Of a stretch of 64,000 nt of DNA, positions 33,378-42,568 are shown piece by piece. The stretch spans positions 434,001 to 498,000 of the forward strand of contig NZ_FOXU01000002.1 of the NCBI RefSeq assembly GCF_900115805.1. The letters run 5' to 3'. Each line of letters starts with the position of its first letter. The first letter of the stretch is position 1. The translations under genes were made by a program, and so were the position numbers. Origin of the DNA: Psychrobacillus psychrotolerans (GTDB taxonomy: Bacteria; Bacillota; Bacilli; Bacillales_A; Planococcaceae). The notes below the pieces were generated by a model. It searched no databases, was not told the DNA's origin, and worked only from the letters and a program-made list of their open reading frames with translations.

Positions 33378-34136
33378 ATGAGATTACAAGACAAAGTAGC
33401 TATCGTTACAGGCGCGGCTTCTGGGATGGGGAAATCTATCGCTGAGGCTTATGCAAAACAAGGCGCAAAGGTCGTTGTTTCCGACTACAATTTAGAAGGT
33501 GCAGAAACTGTGGCAGCAGCTATTAAAGCAGCTGGCGGAGAAGCAATCGCTAACCGTACAAACGTAGCAGTACTTGCTGATTTAGAAAACTTATTCGCTG
33601 AAACAAAAGCAGCATTTGGTAAATTAGATATTTTAGTAAACAACGCTGGGATCATGGATGGAATGGAGCCTGTTGGTGAAATTACTGATGAAAAATGGGA
33701 TCAGTTATTCGCAGTAAATACTACTGGCGTTATGCGTGCAATGCGTATAGCAACTAACATTTTCTTAGAACAAGGACACGGAGTATTCGTTAACAACATT
33801 TCTGCAGGTGGATTACGTGGTGCTCGTGCAGGTGCAGCATACACAGCATCTAAACATGCAGTGTCTGGTTTAACTAAAAATACAGCTTATATGTACGCTA
33901 ACTCAGGGATTCGTTGTAACGGAATCGCTCCAGGTGGCGTCATGACTAATATTCAAAATTCTATGACTAGCCTTTCTGAATTCGGTATGGGTCGTCAGCA
34001 AACAGGTAGCGGTACTATGCCACGTGTCGGTCAACCAGAAGAAATTGCACAACTTGCAGTATTCTTAGGTTCTGATGAGTCAAGCTTCGTTAATGGGCAA
34101 ATTATTGCCGCTGATGCTGGTTGGACTGCTTACTAA
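33378..34136 (+). CDS. SDR family oxidoreductase
   Basis: 252 residues. Classical short-chain dehydrogenase: cofactor loop TGAASGMGKSIA at residues 11-22, NNAG at about 88, catalytic Ser in NNISAGG, YTASKHA with Tyr and Lys at about 155-159, and the PGGV loop. GAGGAGGAAATAATT sets the start. Substrate is unknown (ketones, sugars, or a quinone-type carbonyl). It is controlled most likely by the divergent TetR regulator. A terminator follows. Confidence 0.92.
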   Translation: MRLQDKVAIVTGAASGMGKSIAEAYAKQGAKVVVSDYNLEGAETVAAAIKAAGGEAIANRTNVAVLADLENLFAETKAAFGKLDILVNNAGIMDGMEPVGEITDEKWDQLFAVNTTGVMRAMRIATNIFLEQGHGVFVNNISAGGLRGARAGAAYTASKHAVSGLTKNTAYMYANSGIRCNGIAPGGVMTNIQNSMTSLSEFGMGRQQTGSGTMPRVGQPEEIAQLAVFLGSDESSFVNGQIIAADAGWTAY

Positions 34137-34181
34137 TAAATAAAGCTCTTTCTTCCACAAGACAATACCAAGCAGAAATAC

Positions 34182-34223
34182 AACCAGTTGCCCTATTCAC
34201 TATGGCAGCTGGTTCTTTTTTTT
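34182..34223 (+). terminator. Intrinsic terminator after the SDR gene
   Basis: AACCAGTTGCC/GGCAGCTGGTT stem, longer loop, then eight T residues after one C. Confidence 0.85.
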
Positions 34224-34299
34224 ATTTAGATTCGCATACAATGTGGAGGAAGTTTTATCTTCCGTAACGAATTTAATAAGAAAGGGGAGTGTTTGTTTT

Positions 34300-34947
34300 A
34301 TGTGGAGCAAAATTATTGGGGTTTTAATTGCAATTATGGGTATTATTTATATTTTCTTTATTCCAAGTGACCCTGTTTCGACAAAGATTATTTTCAAACT
34401 TATTCCGATGCTACTTATTATATTGTTTGCTTCTCTACAATCTGGAGGAGAATCTAAAAAGTACAAGATACTTATTTTAATCGGACTCACTGTTTGTATG
34501 TTTGCTGACGGATTAATCTATTGGTTTATAGTCGGACTTATAACCTTTTTGATCGGGCATATTTGGTATATCTTCGCATTTAGAAACATCAAACAAACAT
34601 CCATTCCGAAATGGGCAATCGCATTGCTATTAATATACGGGTTATCAATGGTAATTTGGTTAGCTGGAACACTCTGGTCTCAAGGAGATACAGTGTTAGC
34701 GCTGGCAGTTATTATTTATATTGCAGTTATTCTGACGATGGGTTGGAACGCTTTCCAAACTGCAAACAAATTTGTTATTATTGGGGCTATTTTATTTATC
34801 TTTTCGGATTCAACCCTTGCTATTAATAAATTCATAGTAGATATTCCTTTCTCAGATGCACTTATAATGATTTCTTATTACGGAGCTCAATTTATGTTTG
34901 CTCTTAGCATTCATTATTCCGCAACTCGAAAGAATCTGTTAAAATAA
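34300..34947 (+). CDS. YhhN/TMEM86 family membrane protein (lysoplasmalogenase-like)
   Basis: 215 residues with about eight hydrophobic helices. Family positions include FKLIPMLLIILFA near residue 33, GLTVCMFADGLIYW with a conserved Asp, FLIGHIWYIFAF with His, and AILFIFSDSTLAIN near the C-terminus with another Asp. Mammalian TMEM86B hydrolyses lysoplasmalogen; bacterial roles are not settled. AAAGGGGAGTG precedes the ATG at somewhat long spacing. Likely first gene of a run with pepT (36 bp later) and a transporter. Confidence 0.85.
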   Translation: MWSKIIGVLIAIMGIIYIFFIPSDPVSTKIIFKLIPMLLIILFASLQSGGESKKYKILILIGLTVCMFADGLIYWFIVGLITFLIGHIWYIFAFRNIKQTSIPKWAIALLLIYGLSMVIWLAGTLWSQGDTVLALAVIIYIAVILTMGWNAFQTANKFVIIGAILFIFSDSTLAINKFIVDIPFSDALIMISYYGAQFMFALSIHYSATRKNLLK

Positions 34948-34983
34948 GAACTAGCTTTACAAATCGAAAGGAGATTTAATCTC

Positions 34984-36210
34984 ATGAAAGAGACTTTAAT
35001 AGAGCGACTAGTGCGCTATGCAAAAATAGATACACAATCCGATGCTTCAAGTACAACATGTCCAACCACTGAAGGTCAATGGGACTTACTCCATGAGCTG
35101 AAAAAGGAATTGACTACAGTTGGTTTAGAGGAAATTACATTAGACGAAAACGGTTATCTTTTCGCCACTTTACCCGCTAATACTGATAAAGAAATGCCAA
35201 CAATCGGTTTCTTAGCTCACGTAGATACAGCTACAGATTACACAGGAAAAAATGTAAATCCACAGCGAATCGAAAGCTATGACGGACAAGATATTACTCT
35301 CAATGAGCATACTGTCATGACCGTTCAAGACTTCCCTGAACTAAAAAATTATGTTGGTCACACACTATTAACTACAGATGGTACTACGCTTCTTGGTGCC
35401 GATGATAAAGCAGGAATTGCCATCATTATGACTGCAATGGAATATTTTATCCAACATCCAGAAGTAAAACACGGGAAAATTCGAGTGGCATTCACACCCG
35501 ATGAAGAAATCGGGCGTGGTCCTCATAAATTTGATGTGGAAAAATTCGGAGCAAACTTTGCCTATACAATGGATGGTGGTCCATTAGGAGAATTACAATA
35601 TGAAAGCTTTAATGCAGCTAGTGCCAAGGTTATTACAAATGGGAAAAGTGTGCACCCAGGGTCTGCAAAAGACAAAATGGTGAACTCCATTACAATGGCT
35701 ACAAAATTTCAATCTCACATGCCAACAGATGCAGTACCTGAAAAAACCGATGGATACGAGGGTTTTATACATCTGATGAATATTAATGGCGATACAGAAA
35801 AAACAGAGCTTAGCTATATTATTCGTGACCATGACCGTGAGAAATTTGAAGCGAAAAAACAATTATTCCTAGATACTGCTGAAAAGATTAAAGCAGAATA
35901 CGGAGCAACTGCTATCTCTGTAGAGTTAAACGATCAATACTACAATATGGGTGAAAAAATCACACCTGTTATTGAAATTTTAAATGTAGCAAAAGATGTG
36001 ATGATTGCTTTAGATATAGAACCACTTATTATTCCAGTACGTGGAGGAACAGATGGCTCACAGCTTTCCTATATGGGAATGCCTACACCTAATGTATTTA
36101 CAGGTGGGGAAAACTACCACGGAAAATACGAGTTCATCTCTGTAAATGATATGGCAAAATCAACAGAAGTTGTAAAGGGTATTATCCAGTCGTTTGAACA
36201 GCAGGCTTAA
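34984..36210 (+). CDS. pepT: Peptidase T (aminotripeptidase)
   Basis: 408 residues, the usual length. Removes N-terminal residues from tripeptides; two zinc ions in an M20B fold. Visible ligands and active residues: HVDT (about 77-80), LLGADDKAG (Asp about 141), DEEIGRGP (Glu pair about 174), [10 protein letters not shown], and [11 protein letters not shown] with the last His. A lid domain lies between about 205 and 315. GAAAGGAGATTTAATCTC precedes the ATG. A transporter gene starts 12 bp after its stop. Confidence 0.95.
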   Translation: MKETLIERLVRYAKIDTQSDASSTTCPTTEGQWDLLHELKKELTTVGLEEITLDENGYLFATLPANTDKEMPTIGFLAHVDTATDYTGKNVNPQRIESYDGQDITLNEHTVMTVQDFPELKNYVGHTLLTTDGTTLLGADDKAGIAIIMTAMEYFIQHPEVKHGKIRVAFTPDEEIGRGPHKFDVEKFGANFAYTMDGGPLGELQYESFNAASAKVITNGKSVHPGSAKDKMVNSITMATKFQSHMPTDAVPEKTDGYEGFIHLMNINGDTEKTELSYIIRDHDREKFEAKKQLFLDTAEKIKAEYGATAISVELNDQYYNMGEKITPVIEILNVAKDVMIALDIEPLIIPVRGGTDGSQLSYMGMPTPNVFTGGENYHGKYEFISVNDMAKSTEVVKGIIQSFEQQA

Positions 36211-36222
36211 GCAGGTGCTAAT

Positions 36223-37182
36223 ATGCGCGAAATATTACTAGGTATTTTAGCCTCCCTATTTTTTGCTGTAACCTTTATACTTAATCGTTCTATGGAAATA
36301 TCTGGGGGGAGTTGGATTTGGAGCTCCTCCCTTCGATATTTCTTCATGTTGCCTTTTTTATTCATCATTGTCTACTATCGAAAAGGTTTATCTCCAACCT
36401 ATAAAGAAATAAAATCTGCACCTGCTGCTTGGTTTCTATGGAGCTTTGTAGGATTTGTATTATTTTATGCACCGCTCACTTTTGCAGCAGCTTATGGGCC
36501 TGGCTGGTTAATATCTGGAATGTGGCAATTCACGATTGTTGCTGGAGTTCTACTTGCGCCATTATTTTTGATAAAGATGGAAAACAGAATCATTAAACAA
36601 AAAATCCCGGTCGTCTCATTATTTATTTCCCTACTTATTTTAGTAGGAATTATTCTTATACAGATTCCAAATACAGATACAGTTAATTTGCAAATGATTT
36701 TTTTAGGGATTTTACCTGTACTTATAGCTGCATTCGCTTATCCCTTAGGGAATCGTAAAATGATGGAACATTTGAATGGACGCTTGGATACATTTCAACG
36801 CGTTTTAGGCATGACTGTTGCGTCTATGCCCGCCTGGATCTTAATGGGTATTTATGCTATTTTTACCGTAGGTTTACCATCTTCTAGTCAAGTGTTTCAA
36901 TCATTTATTGTAGCTGTGAGTTCTGGAGTGATCGCTACTATTCTATTTTTCATGGCAACAGATCGAGTTCGAAATCACCAAGGGAAACTAGCTGCTGTAG
37001 AAGCGACACAGTCAACCGAAATCATTTTCGTCATTATTGGTGAAATGTTTTTACTACATGTGCCTTTACCAGCACCAATTGCACTTATAGGACTTGGAAT
37101 TATTATTTTAGGTATGTTCTTACATAGTTACTATACAAAATTATTAAATACGAGAGCTTTAAAAGGACAAACTAAAATATAA
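36223..37182 (+). CDS. DMT-type multidrug resistance efflux transporter family protein
   Basis: 319 residues with ten membrane helices, first motif LASLFFAVTFILNRSMEISGG and SSLRYFFMLPFL. The final third contains the EamA-like VEATQSTEIIFVIIGEMFLL helix. This fits the EmrE-like family of multidrug resistance efflux proteins in Firmicutes rather than the plain EamA group; substrate unknown. A weak ribosome binding site (CAGGTGC) suggests coupling to pepT. Confidence 0.82.
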   Translation: MREILLGILASLFFAVTFILNRSMEISGGSWIWSSSLRYFFMLPFLFIIVYYRKGLSPTYKEIKSAPAAWFLWSFVGFVLFYAPLTFAAAYGPGWLISGMWQFTIVAGVLLAPLFLIKMENRIIKQKIPVVSLFISLLILVGIILIQIPNTDTVNLQMIFLGILPVLIAAFAYPLGNRKMMEHLNGRLDTFQRVLGMTVASMPAWILMGIYAIFTVGLPSSSQVFQSFIVAVSSGVIATILFFMATDRVRNHQGKLAAVEATQSTEIIFVIIGEMFLLHVPLPAPIALIGLGIIILGMFLHSYYTKLLNTRALKGQTKI

Positions 37183-37243
37183 TTTTTAAGATTAAGTGGA
37201 TTCGGGTGCTGTGTTAGACCCGCATTATCTCACTTTTGTTCTT

Positions 37244-37285
37244 AAAAAGAGGATTGACAGCTTTAGCAGCCGTCAATCCTCTTTT
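37244..37285. terminator. Bidirectional terminator between the transporter and the YhgE-like gene
   Basis: AAAAGAGGATTGACGG-type stem (AGAGGATTGACAG with CCGTCAATCCTCT), A run before and T run after, between convergent genes. Confidence 0.85.
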
Positions 37286-37295
37286 AATTATGCAA

Positions 37296-39452
37296 TTACA
37301 CGTTTGCACTAGTTAATCCATCATTGTCATGATTGCTTGTAGAAACGCGTTTAAAATTGAAAGCAAAGACTACAAAAGTTAATATTAAGCTTACGATTAA
37401 ACAAATTAGAAGGAACCACATATTCATAATCATGAAACCTGTATCTCCTAAAGAAATAATCGATTTAAACCCTGCATTAGAGTATGTTAACGGTAGATAT
37501 TTACTTAATGCTTGTAAATTTTCTGGTAACATCGGAATTGGTAAATTCGATCCTGTAGTAGATAGTTGCAAAACAATAAAAGCAAGTGCTACAAAGCGAC
37601 CAATATTCCCTCCCAATGTTACTAGGAAAAATACGATGGACATAAATGTTAAACTAACAAAAATAGTGAACAATATAAACAAAGGAATACTATCCACTTG
37701 TAGTTTAATAAATACTAACGTAAATAGCGACACGATTAATGCTTGTGCTATTGCAAACAAAGAAAGCTGCATCAATTTACTAGCATACCAACTAATCACA
37801 GATCCTGGAGTAGTAACTGGTCGTTTAAATTCAACTACAAAAGATAATAATAAGATACCTACAAACAATGCTAAAGACATAATATAAGGAGCTGTAGAAT
37901 CACGATAGAATTTATAATTATTAACCTTTTCTCCAGTTAAAGTCACGGGATTTGCAAACATCGCTATGTTAGCATCACTCACTTGAATACCACTAACCTC
38001 ACTAGCACCACCAGCTAATCCAGTAGAAAGCTCTTGGCTACCAGACTTAAGTTGTGTTACACCATCGTTTAGGGAAGTAACTCCTAAAGTCATTGTTTCC
38101 CAACCAACAGCCACTGTTTGGTTTCCAGAACTTATTTGAGTTAGTCCATCTTTAAGTCCAGAAACGGCATTACCAACTTTCGTCCAAGAAGCAGAAACCG
38201 TTGCGTTACCATTCGCAACTTGGGTAGCACCACTTTTTAAACGATCAATACCAGCTGTAGCTGCTGTTTGACCACTTACTAATTGGTTAAGACCTGCATC
38301 TAGCTGTTTAGAACCTGCTGTCAGTTGAGAAGCACCTGCAACTAAAGCATCTGCTCCCGTTTTTAAAGGTTGCACTTGTTGACTAAATTGCGTTAAGCCT
38401 TTAGAAACCGCATCACTCGTACCAACAAGAGTCATAAATTCAATATCTTGTGCAAGTTCAGGATGCTTCCCTAAATATGCCTTTAATCCCTCTGTTAATC
38501 CTTGCGACCCTCCTGTAAGCGTTTTCGTAGCTTCTGTCACTTTTCCTAAACCACTTGCTAATTGCTGACTTCCTGGTTGTAACTGTTTTTCTAATCCGGT
38601 AGTTAAACTAGTGCTACCCGCTTTAGCCGATTTAAGTCCATTTAGTACTTGTTCGGAACCAGCCTTAAGACTATTAATACCTTGTACCACTTCTTTAGAA
38701 CCTGCCGCTAGCTTCTTAATATCACCTTCTCCGTTTTTTACGGAACTAAGAAGTTGCCCTGCGCCACTTTCCGCTGTTGCAGCACCAGTTGCTAACTTTT
38801 GAATATCACCAGACTTATCATTTAAAGATTGTAGTAACTGGCTTGTTCCATCACTCAATGTTGTAGTTCCTTCAAAAAGCTTATTGGATCCATCTGCACC
38901 AGAAGCGAAGCCATTTGAAATATCTCCAAGTCTAGAAAATAATGTTTGAGTATAGGTTGCTGTTATTTTATTGCCTAGTTGTTCTCTTAGTTTTTCTGTA
39001 GCACTTTTTGTTACTTGAGAAGCCATGAAATTTAGGCCTTCATTTTGAATATAACGTAATTCTGGCACTACTGGATTTGCATCAAGTACAGAGGATGCTT
39101 TTTGAGAGAAGTCCTCAGGAATCTCTACTACCATATAGTACTTCTGACTCTTTAACCCCTTGTTTGCTTCTTCTTGTGAGACAAATTCCCAACCTAAGGC
39201 AGGATTTTGTTGTAATTCTTCTACTAAGTCCTGTCCAATATTAATGGCTGATCCCCCGGAGTTTGCACCTAAGTCTTTGTTCACAAATGCCACAGGTAGA
39301 TTATCTAGATTATCGTAAGGACTCCATGTTGCTGAAAGTAAGATTGCTACATAAACAATTGGTACTAGTAATACTCCTAATACAGAAAACAACACCCCTT
39401 TCTTCTCTGTAAGCCTAGCTAACTCCAGACCTAGCATTTTGAACGCTCCCAT
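37296..39452 (-). CDS. YhgE/Pip domain membrane protein
   Basis: 718 residues. One N-terminal membrane helix (VLGVLLVPIVYVAILLSATW), a large outside region, and five or six helices after about residue 520 as in ABC-2 type exporters. The middle (about 190-500) is a long array of G..QL..G...L..GL repeats predicted as helical rods, typical of the Pip/YhgE family. Lactococcal Pip is a phage receptor; the usual role may be substrate export, possibly ESX-like or lipid-related. AAAGGGG precedes the ATG. A perfect palindrome lies upstream. Confidence 0.9.
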   Translation of the reverse strand: MGAFKMLGLELARLTEKKGVLFSVLGVLLVPIVYVAILLSATWSPYDNLDNLPVAFVNKDLGANSGGSAINIGQDLVEELQQNPALGWEFVSQEEANKGLKSQKYYMVVEIPEDFSQKASSVLDANPVVPELRYIQNEGLNFMASQVTKSATEKLREQLGNKITATYTQTLFSRLGDISNGFASGADGSNKLFEGTTTLSDGTSQLLQSLNDKSGDIQKLATGAATAESGAGQLLSSVKNGEGDIKKLAAGSKEVVQGINSLKAGSEQVLNGLKSAKAGSTSLTTGLEKQLQPGSQQLASGLGKVTEATKTLTGGSQGLTEGLKAYLGKHPELAQDIEFMTLVGTSDAVSKGLTQFSQQVQPLKTGADALVAGASQLTAGSKQLDAGLNQLVSGQTAATAGIDRLKSGATQVANGNATVSASWTKVGNAVSGLKDGLTQISSGNQTVAVGWETMTLGVTSLNDGVTQLKSGSQELSTGLAGGASEVSGIQVSDANIAMFANPVTLTGEKVNNYKFYRDSTAPYIMSLALFVGILLLSFVVEFKRPVTTPGSVISWYASKLMQLSLFAIAQALIVSLFTLVFIKLQVDSIPLFILFTIFVSLTFMSIVFFLVTLGGNIGRFVALAFIVLQLSTTGSNLPIPMLPENLQALSKYLPLTYSNAGFKSIISLGDTGFMIMNMWFLLICLIVSLILTFVVFAFNFKRVSTSNHDNDGLTSANV

Positions 39453-39481
39453 ACTCTATCCCCTTTACCCTTTTTTAGAAT

Positions 39482-39503
39482 AAAATGAATGACCATTCAT
39501 TTT
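39482..39503. promoter_or_regulatory. Perfect 22-bp palindrome, TetR-type operator upstream of the YhgE-like gene
   Basis: AAAATGAATG-AC-CATTCATTTT, ten-base arms, about 30 bp before the start codon. TGAATG/CATTCA half-sites are typical of TetR-family repressors. In Bacillus subtilis a TetR gene (yhgD) sits beside yhgE; here none is adjacent. Confidence 0.7.
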
Positions 39504-39589
39504 CCTTCTACATCTATTATATTTTAAATATTCGGAAATTTCATTATTTTTCTAGAATAGTAATTTGAACTATAAAATATACGACAAAA

Positions 39590-39617
39590 AACGACTTAAT
39601 TACTACATTAAGTCGTT
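39590..39617. terminator. Hairpin downstream of the malic enzyme gene
   Basis: AACGACTTAAT/ATTAAGTCGTT stem with TACTAC loop; on the minus strand TTTTTTGTCG follows it, giving a reasonable terminator. Confidence 0.65.
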
Positions 39618-39654
39618 AAATAAGATATATTTCCCTATATCCTTCCATTACTTA

Positions 39655-40851
39655 CTAACTTTTAAGTACAGGCTCATAAAGTGTAGACACTCCCGAAGAA
39701 ATTGCCGCCTTACTTACTGCTGAAGCCACAACCTGAACAACCCTTTCATCCAAAGCTCTTGGAATTATATAGTCATCTTTAAGCTCATTGTCATTTACTA
39801 ATGAAGCAATTGCCTCAACGGCAGCCAACTTCATATCCTCATTAATATCGGTGGCTCTAACATCTAAAGCGCCTCTGAAAATTCCAGGAAAAGCCAATAC
39901 ATTATTTACTTGGTTTGGATAATCTGATCGGCCTGTTGCTACTACTCTAACTCCCCACTCCTTTGCAATCTCATATGGAATTTCAGGATTAGGATTAGCT
40001 AGTGCAAAAATAATGGAGTCCGTGTTCATCGAGAGAACTAAGTCTTTTGTCAGTAAATTAGCTACAGAAACACCGATAAATATATCTGATCCTTCCATCG
40101 CATCTTTTAAAGAACCTGTTAAACCAAGTGGGTTTGTTAAACTTGCAATCGATTGTTTAATAGGATTCATCCCTTGTTCTCGGCCTTCATAAATAATCCC
40201 CGTTGAATCACACATAATGATATTAGTATATCCCAACTGGAGGAGTACTTTTAAAATTGCCATGCCAGCAGCGCCAGCTCCATTAATCACAACTTTAACA
40301 TTATTACTTGTTTTGTTTACTAGTCTCATCGCATTTTGAAGTCCCGCACCTACTACAATTGCAGTACCGTGTTGGTCATCATGGAAAACAGGAATATCTA
40401 ATTCCATGCGAAGTCTATCTTCAATTTCAAAACAACGTGGAGCCGAAATATCCTCTAAATTTATAGCGCCAAAAGTTGGACTTAACGCCTTAACAATTTG
40501 GACTATTTCATCCACGTTTTTTGTGTCCAAACAAATCGGGAAGGCATCTACACCAGCAAACCTTTTTAGTAAAATTGCTTTCCCTTCCATAACAGGCAAG
40601 GCAGCTCCTGGTCCTATGTCACCGAGTCCTAATACTGCAGTACCATCTGTCACTACTGCAACCAAGTTTCCTTTAGCAGTATAGTCATAAATAGTGGATG
40701 GATTGTTGTGGATTTCAATACACGGTTCTGCAACACCTGGTGAGTAGGCTAAACTTAAATCCTCCATGCTGTTCATGGGAACCTTAAAGACAACTTCCAT
40801 CTTTCCCTTACTTTCACGATGCAATCGTAATGCTCTTGTTCTTAAATCCAT
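39655..40851 (-). CDS. NAD(P)-dependent malic enzyme
   Basis: 398 residues. Oxidative decarboxylation of malate to pyruvate. Shows LSLAYSPGVAEPC with the catalytic Tyr, GNLVAVVTDGTAVLGLGDIGP, MEGKAILLKRFAGVDAFP, the FHDDQHGTAIV metal segment, and the dinucleotide loop INGAGAAGMAI. The length suits the small prokaryotic type without phosphotransacetylase domain (YtsJ/MalS group). The start is uncertain: in-frame ATG and GTG codons up to 15 bp upstream exist; MDLRTRAL aligns best with relatives. It could supply pyruvate and NAD(P)H together with the glyoxylate shunt. Confidence 0.9.
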   Translation of the reverse strand: MDLRTRALRLHRESKGKMEVVFKVPMNSMEDLSLAYSPGVAEPCIEIHNNPSTIYDYTAKGNLVAVVTDGTAVLGLGDIGPGAALPVMEGKAILLKRFAGVDAFPICLDTKNVDEIVQIVKALSPTFGAINLEDISAPRCFEIEDRLRMELDIPVFHDDQHGTAIVVGAGLQNAMRLVNKTSNNVKVVINGAGAAGMAILKVLLQLGYTNIIMCDSTGIIYEGREQGMNPIKQSIASLTNPLGLTGSLKDAMEGSDIFIGVSVANLLTKDLVLSMNTDSIIFALANPNPEIPYEIAKEWGVRVVATGRSDYPNQVNNVLAFPGIFRGALDVRATDINEDMKLAAVEAIASLVNDNELKDDYIIPRALDERVVQVVASAVSKAAISSGVSTLYEPVLKS

Positions 40852-41068
40852 CGACACATCCACCATCCTTTAGTATTTTCCCAATTGATAAGGATTATTA
40901 AGTTTTATCTAAATAATCTTTATATTCTGAGAATTATAGATAGTATTAAAGTGGATGTCAACAGTTAATGATTAGTGAAGTTCTTCACAAATAACTTCCT
41001 ATGTTTATATTTTACTGGAAAATAAAGTTAAATTATTTTGGAGATCGAATTAATTTTTTTGCTCCAAT

Positions 41069-41211
41069 AAAAAAATCGGTAACCTATTAAAGGCTACCAA
41101 CGTATTTATGCACTATCTCAACTTTGAGGGGGTTAAGGTGTGCCTATCACCAGCTACAATTTGGAGAAAAGTCGCTGTTTTTAAACTTCTCAACTAGGAG
41201 AAACTTTCTAT
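41069..41211 (-). ncRNA. Candidate Fur-regulated small RNA (FsrA-like)
   Basis: A complete transcription unit without a coding frame: TTGACT-N17-TATCAT promoter overlapped by a Fur box, about 143 nt of transcript, and a terminator (GGTAGCC/GGTTACC, then GATTTTTTT). No ORF with ribosome binding site is present. The transcript contains TTTCTCC, TTTTCTCC and CTTAACCCCCTCAAAG, C-rich pieces complementary to ribosome binding sites. Bacillus subtilis FsrA, an iron-sparing sRNA under Fur, also works by C-rich tracts. Homology to FsrA is inferred from logic, not alignment. Confidence 0.6.
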
Positions 41212-41213
41212 AT

Positions 41214-41232
41214 GGTAATGATAATCATTTTC
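41214..41232. promoter_or_regulatory. Fur box between fhuF-like gene and small RNA
   Basis: GGTAATGATAATCATTTTC matches 17 of 19 bases of GATAATGATAATCATTATC. It overlaps the -10 of the minus-strand RNA and lies about 35-50 bp before the FhuF-like coding region, so it can control both directions. Confidence 0.9.
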
Positions 41233-41246
41233 AATTAAAAAGTCAA
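41218..41246 (-). promoter_or_regulatory. Sigma-A promoter of the candidate small RNA
   Basis: TTGACT, 17-bp spacer, TATCAT on the minus strand, five of six bases in each hexamer. Confidence 0.7.
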
Positions 41247-41262
41247 CTGTTTCTATAAAAAA

Positions 41263-41970
41263 ATGTATACTACATATATGACAAACTTATCGAGTGACCA
41301 AATCCAACAATTAAATAACTATAGTGTATTTATCCAACCTAACGGAACAATATTATTCAAAGGGAATGATATCGCTAATGCACTCCCTATTATTAAGCTA
41401 ATCTCTTCTTCACCTAATGAACCCATTGCAGCTTCTTTCTTTATGAGAAGGGTCGGAATGTTCATCTCCATGCAGTTTTATATGATGACTATGTATGATG
41501 AAATTTGGGATGGACCTATAGAACAGCTCCAGTTTTTTAGTACAACAGAATATGGGAATAAAACAATCAGTACATTTATCCCTCCAGAATATTTTCGAGA
41601 CGTACAAGAAAATCGCAAATTGGATGTTCAACTTATATGGGAACAACAATGTTTTTCTATAATCAAACAACTCCGCTCAAAATGTAGTATATCTCCATTA
41701 GTTCTTTGGGAAAATGTGTTTGGTTACTTACTATGGCATTACTATACCTTTTTTGAAAATCCCGCGTTGGAAGAGAAAGCCAGAAATGATTGGTATCTGT
41801 TAAAGGATTCGTCCATTTGGGAGTCATTTAGTACGAAAGAATATTTCCGACTTTATTTGAAAGATCAACAACCCGCAGAACTATTAAATACAACTGTTAG
41901 AACCACTTGCTGCTTTTCAAAGGATATACCCGGATTGCAAAAATGTGGATTTTGTCCACAATCAAAATAA
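41263..41970 (+). CDS. FhuF-like ferric-siderophore reductase
   Basis: 235 residues. The C-terminus carries the FhuF [2Fe-2S] signature CC-x10-C-x2-C (TCCFSKDIPGLQKCGFCP, about residues 214-231). The N-terminal body fits the poorly conserved FhuF/IucA-like helical domain; residues 130-190 hold the LRSKCSISPLVLWENVFGYL segment. Such proteins reduce siderophore-bound Fe(III) in the cytosol to release iron. A second ATG five codons in is possible; no good ribosome binding site precedes either. The Fur box upstream supports an iron-starvation gene. Confidence 0.82.
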   Translation: MYTTYMTNLSSDQIQQLNNYSVFIQPNGTILFKGNDIANALPIIKLISSSPNEPIAASFFMRRVGMFISMQFYMMTMYDEIWDGPIEQLQFFSTTEYGNKTISTFIPPEYFRDVQENRKLDVQLIWEQQCFSIIKQLRSKCSISPLVLWENVFGYLLWHYYTFFENPALEEKARNDWYLLKDSSIWESFSTKEYFRLYLKDQQPAELLNTTVRTTCCFSKDIPGLQKCGFCPQSK

Positions 41971-42050
41971 AATTATTAGATTACTCATGCATGATTGCAC
42001 ACTCTTTGGACATACCTAAGTAGAGTTCAATAAAAAAGGAGTGAGGAAGA

Positions 42051-42362
42051 TTGGGAAACAATATAGATGAGCGTGTCGATGCTAAGCTTGATAGTATTGG
42101 TCAAGAAGAAAAAGAACAAATTCTACAAAATTTTTCTAACTTTAAATCGTATTTATCTGGAAAAGTTGCAGCCGGTGAAAAAATGGGACTTAGTGATGAA
42201 ACATTAGCTAAAGCTACTGAAAAAGTTGCTGGTTATTTAGCCAACCACGAAGAACCACGCAACCGAGAAGAACATGTTCTTCAACAATTGTGGAAAAGTG
42301 GAGACAAAGAGCAGCAACAAGCCCTTAGTCATATGCTTTTAAACATGGTTAAAAATGGCTGA
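42051..42362 (+). CDS. DUF3243 family protein (YmfJ-like)
   Basis: 103 residues, helical, TTG start with AAAGGAGTGAGGAAGA upstream. The FKSYLSGKVAAGEKMGLSDE segment followed by LANHEEPRNREEHVLQQLWK is typical of DUF3243, a small soluble Bacillales family of unknown function. It overlaps by 8 bp with a downstream small ORF. Confidence 0.82.
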   Translation: MGNNIDERVDAKLDSIGQEEKEQILQNFSNFKSYLSGKVAAGEKMGLSDETLAKATEKVAGYLANHEEPRNREEHVLQQLWKSGDKEQQQALSHMLLNMVKNG

Positions 42363-42564
42363 TATTCGTAAGGAAGCAACTGGAAGGATCCTTGACAATC
42401 CCGATGGAGTACGTACCACTAAGGAAAGCCTATTTGATATGCATGAAGACATGCAAACTGTAGATGCGCTTCCTGTCGAGGACATAAATATTGAATTTCT
42501 AGATGAAAAAGACCACAACCACACAAAAAATCGTTCACTTAGTTCAGAACGATACCCCAAATAA
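42355..42564 (+). CDS. Small acidic hypothetical protein (69 residues)
   Basis: Starts within the last codons of the DUF3243 gene and ends just before a terminator. The product is hydrophilic, rich in Asp and Glu, without cysteines or membrane segments. No family recognised. There is no independent ribosome binding site, so it would rely on coupling. Position directly before the shared terminator favours a real gene. Confidence 0.45.
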   Translation: MADIRKEATGRILDNPDGVRTTKESLFDMHEDMQTVDALPVEDINIEFLDEKDHNHTKNRSLSSERYPK

Positions 42565-42568
42565 GAAA

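Noticed and set aside
38611-38802. Repeated segments inside the YhgE/Pip gene as a DNA repeat array
   Set aside because: The periodicity is that of the protein's heptad-like G..QL..G repeats with diverged codons; it is coding, not a DNA repeat.
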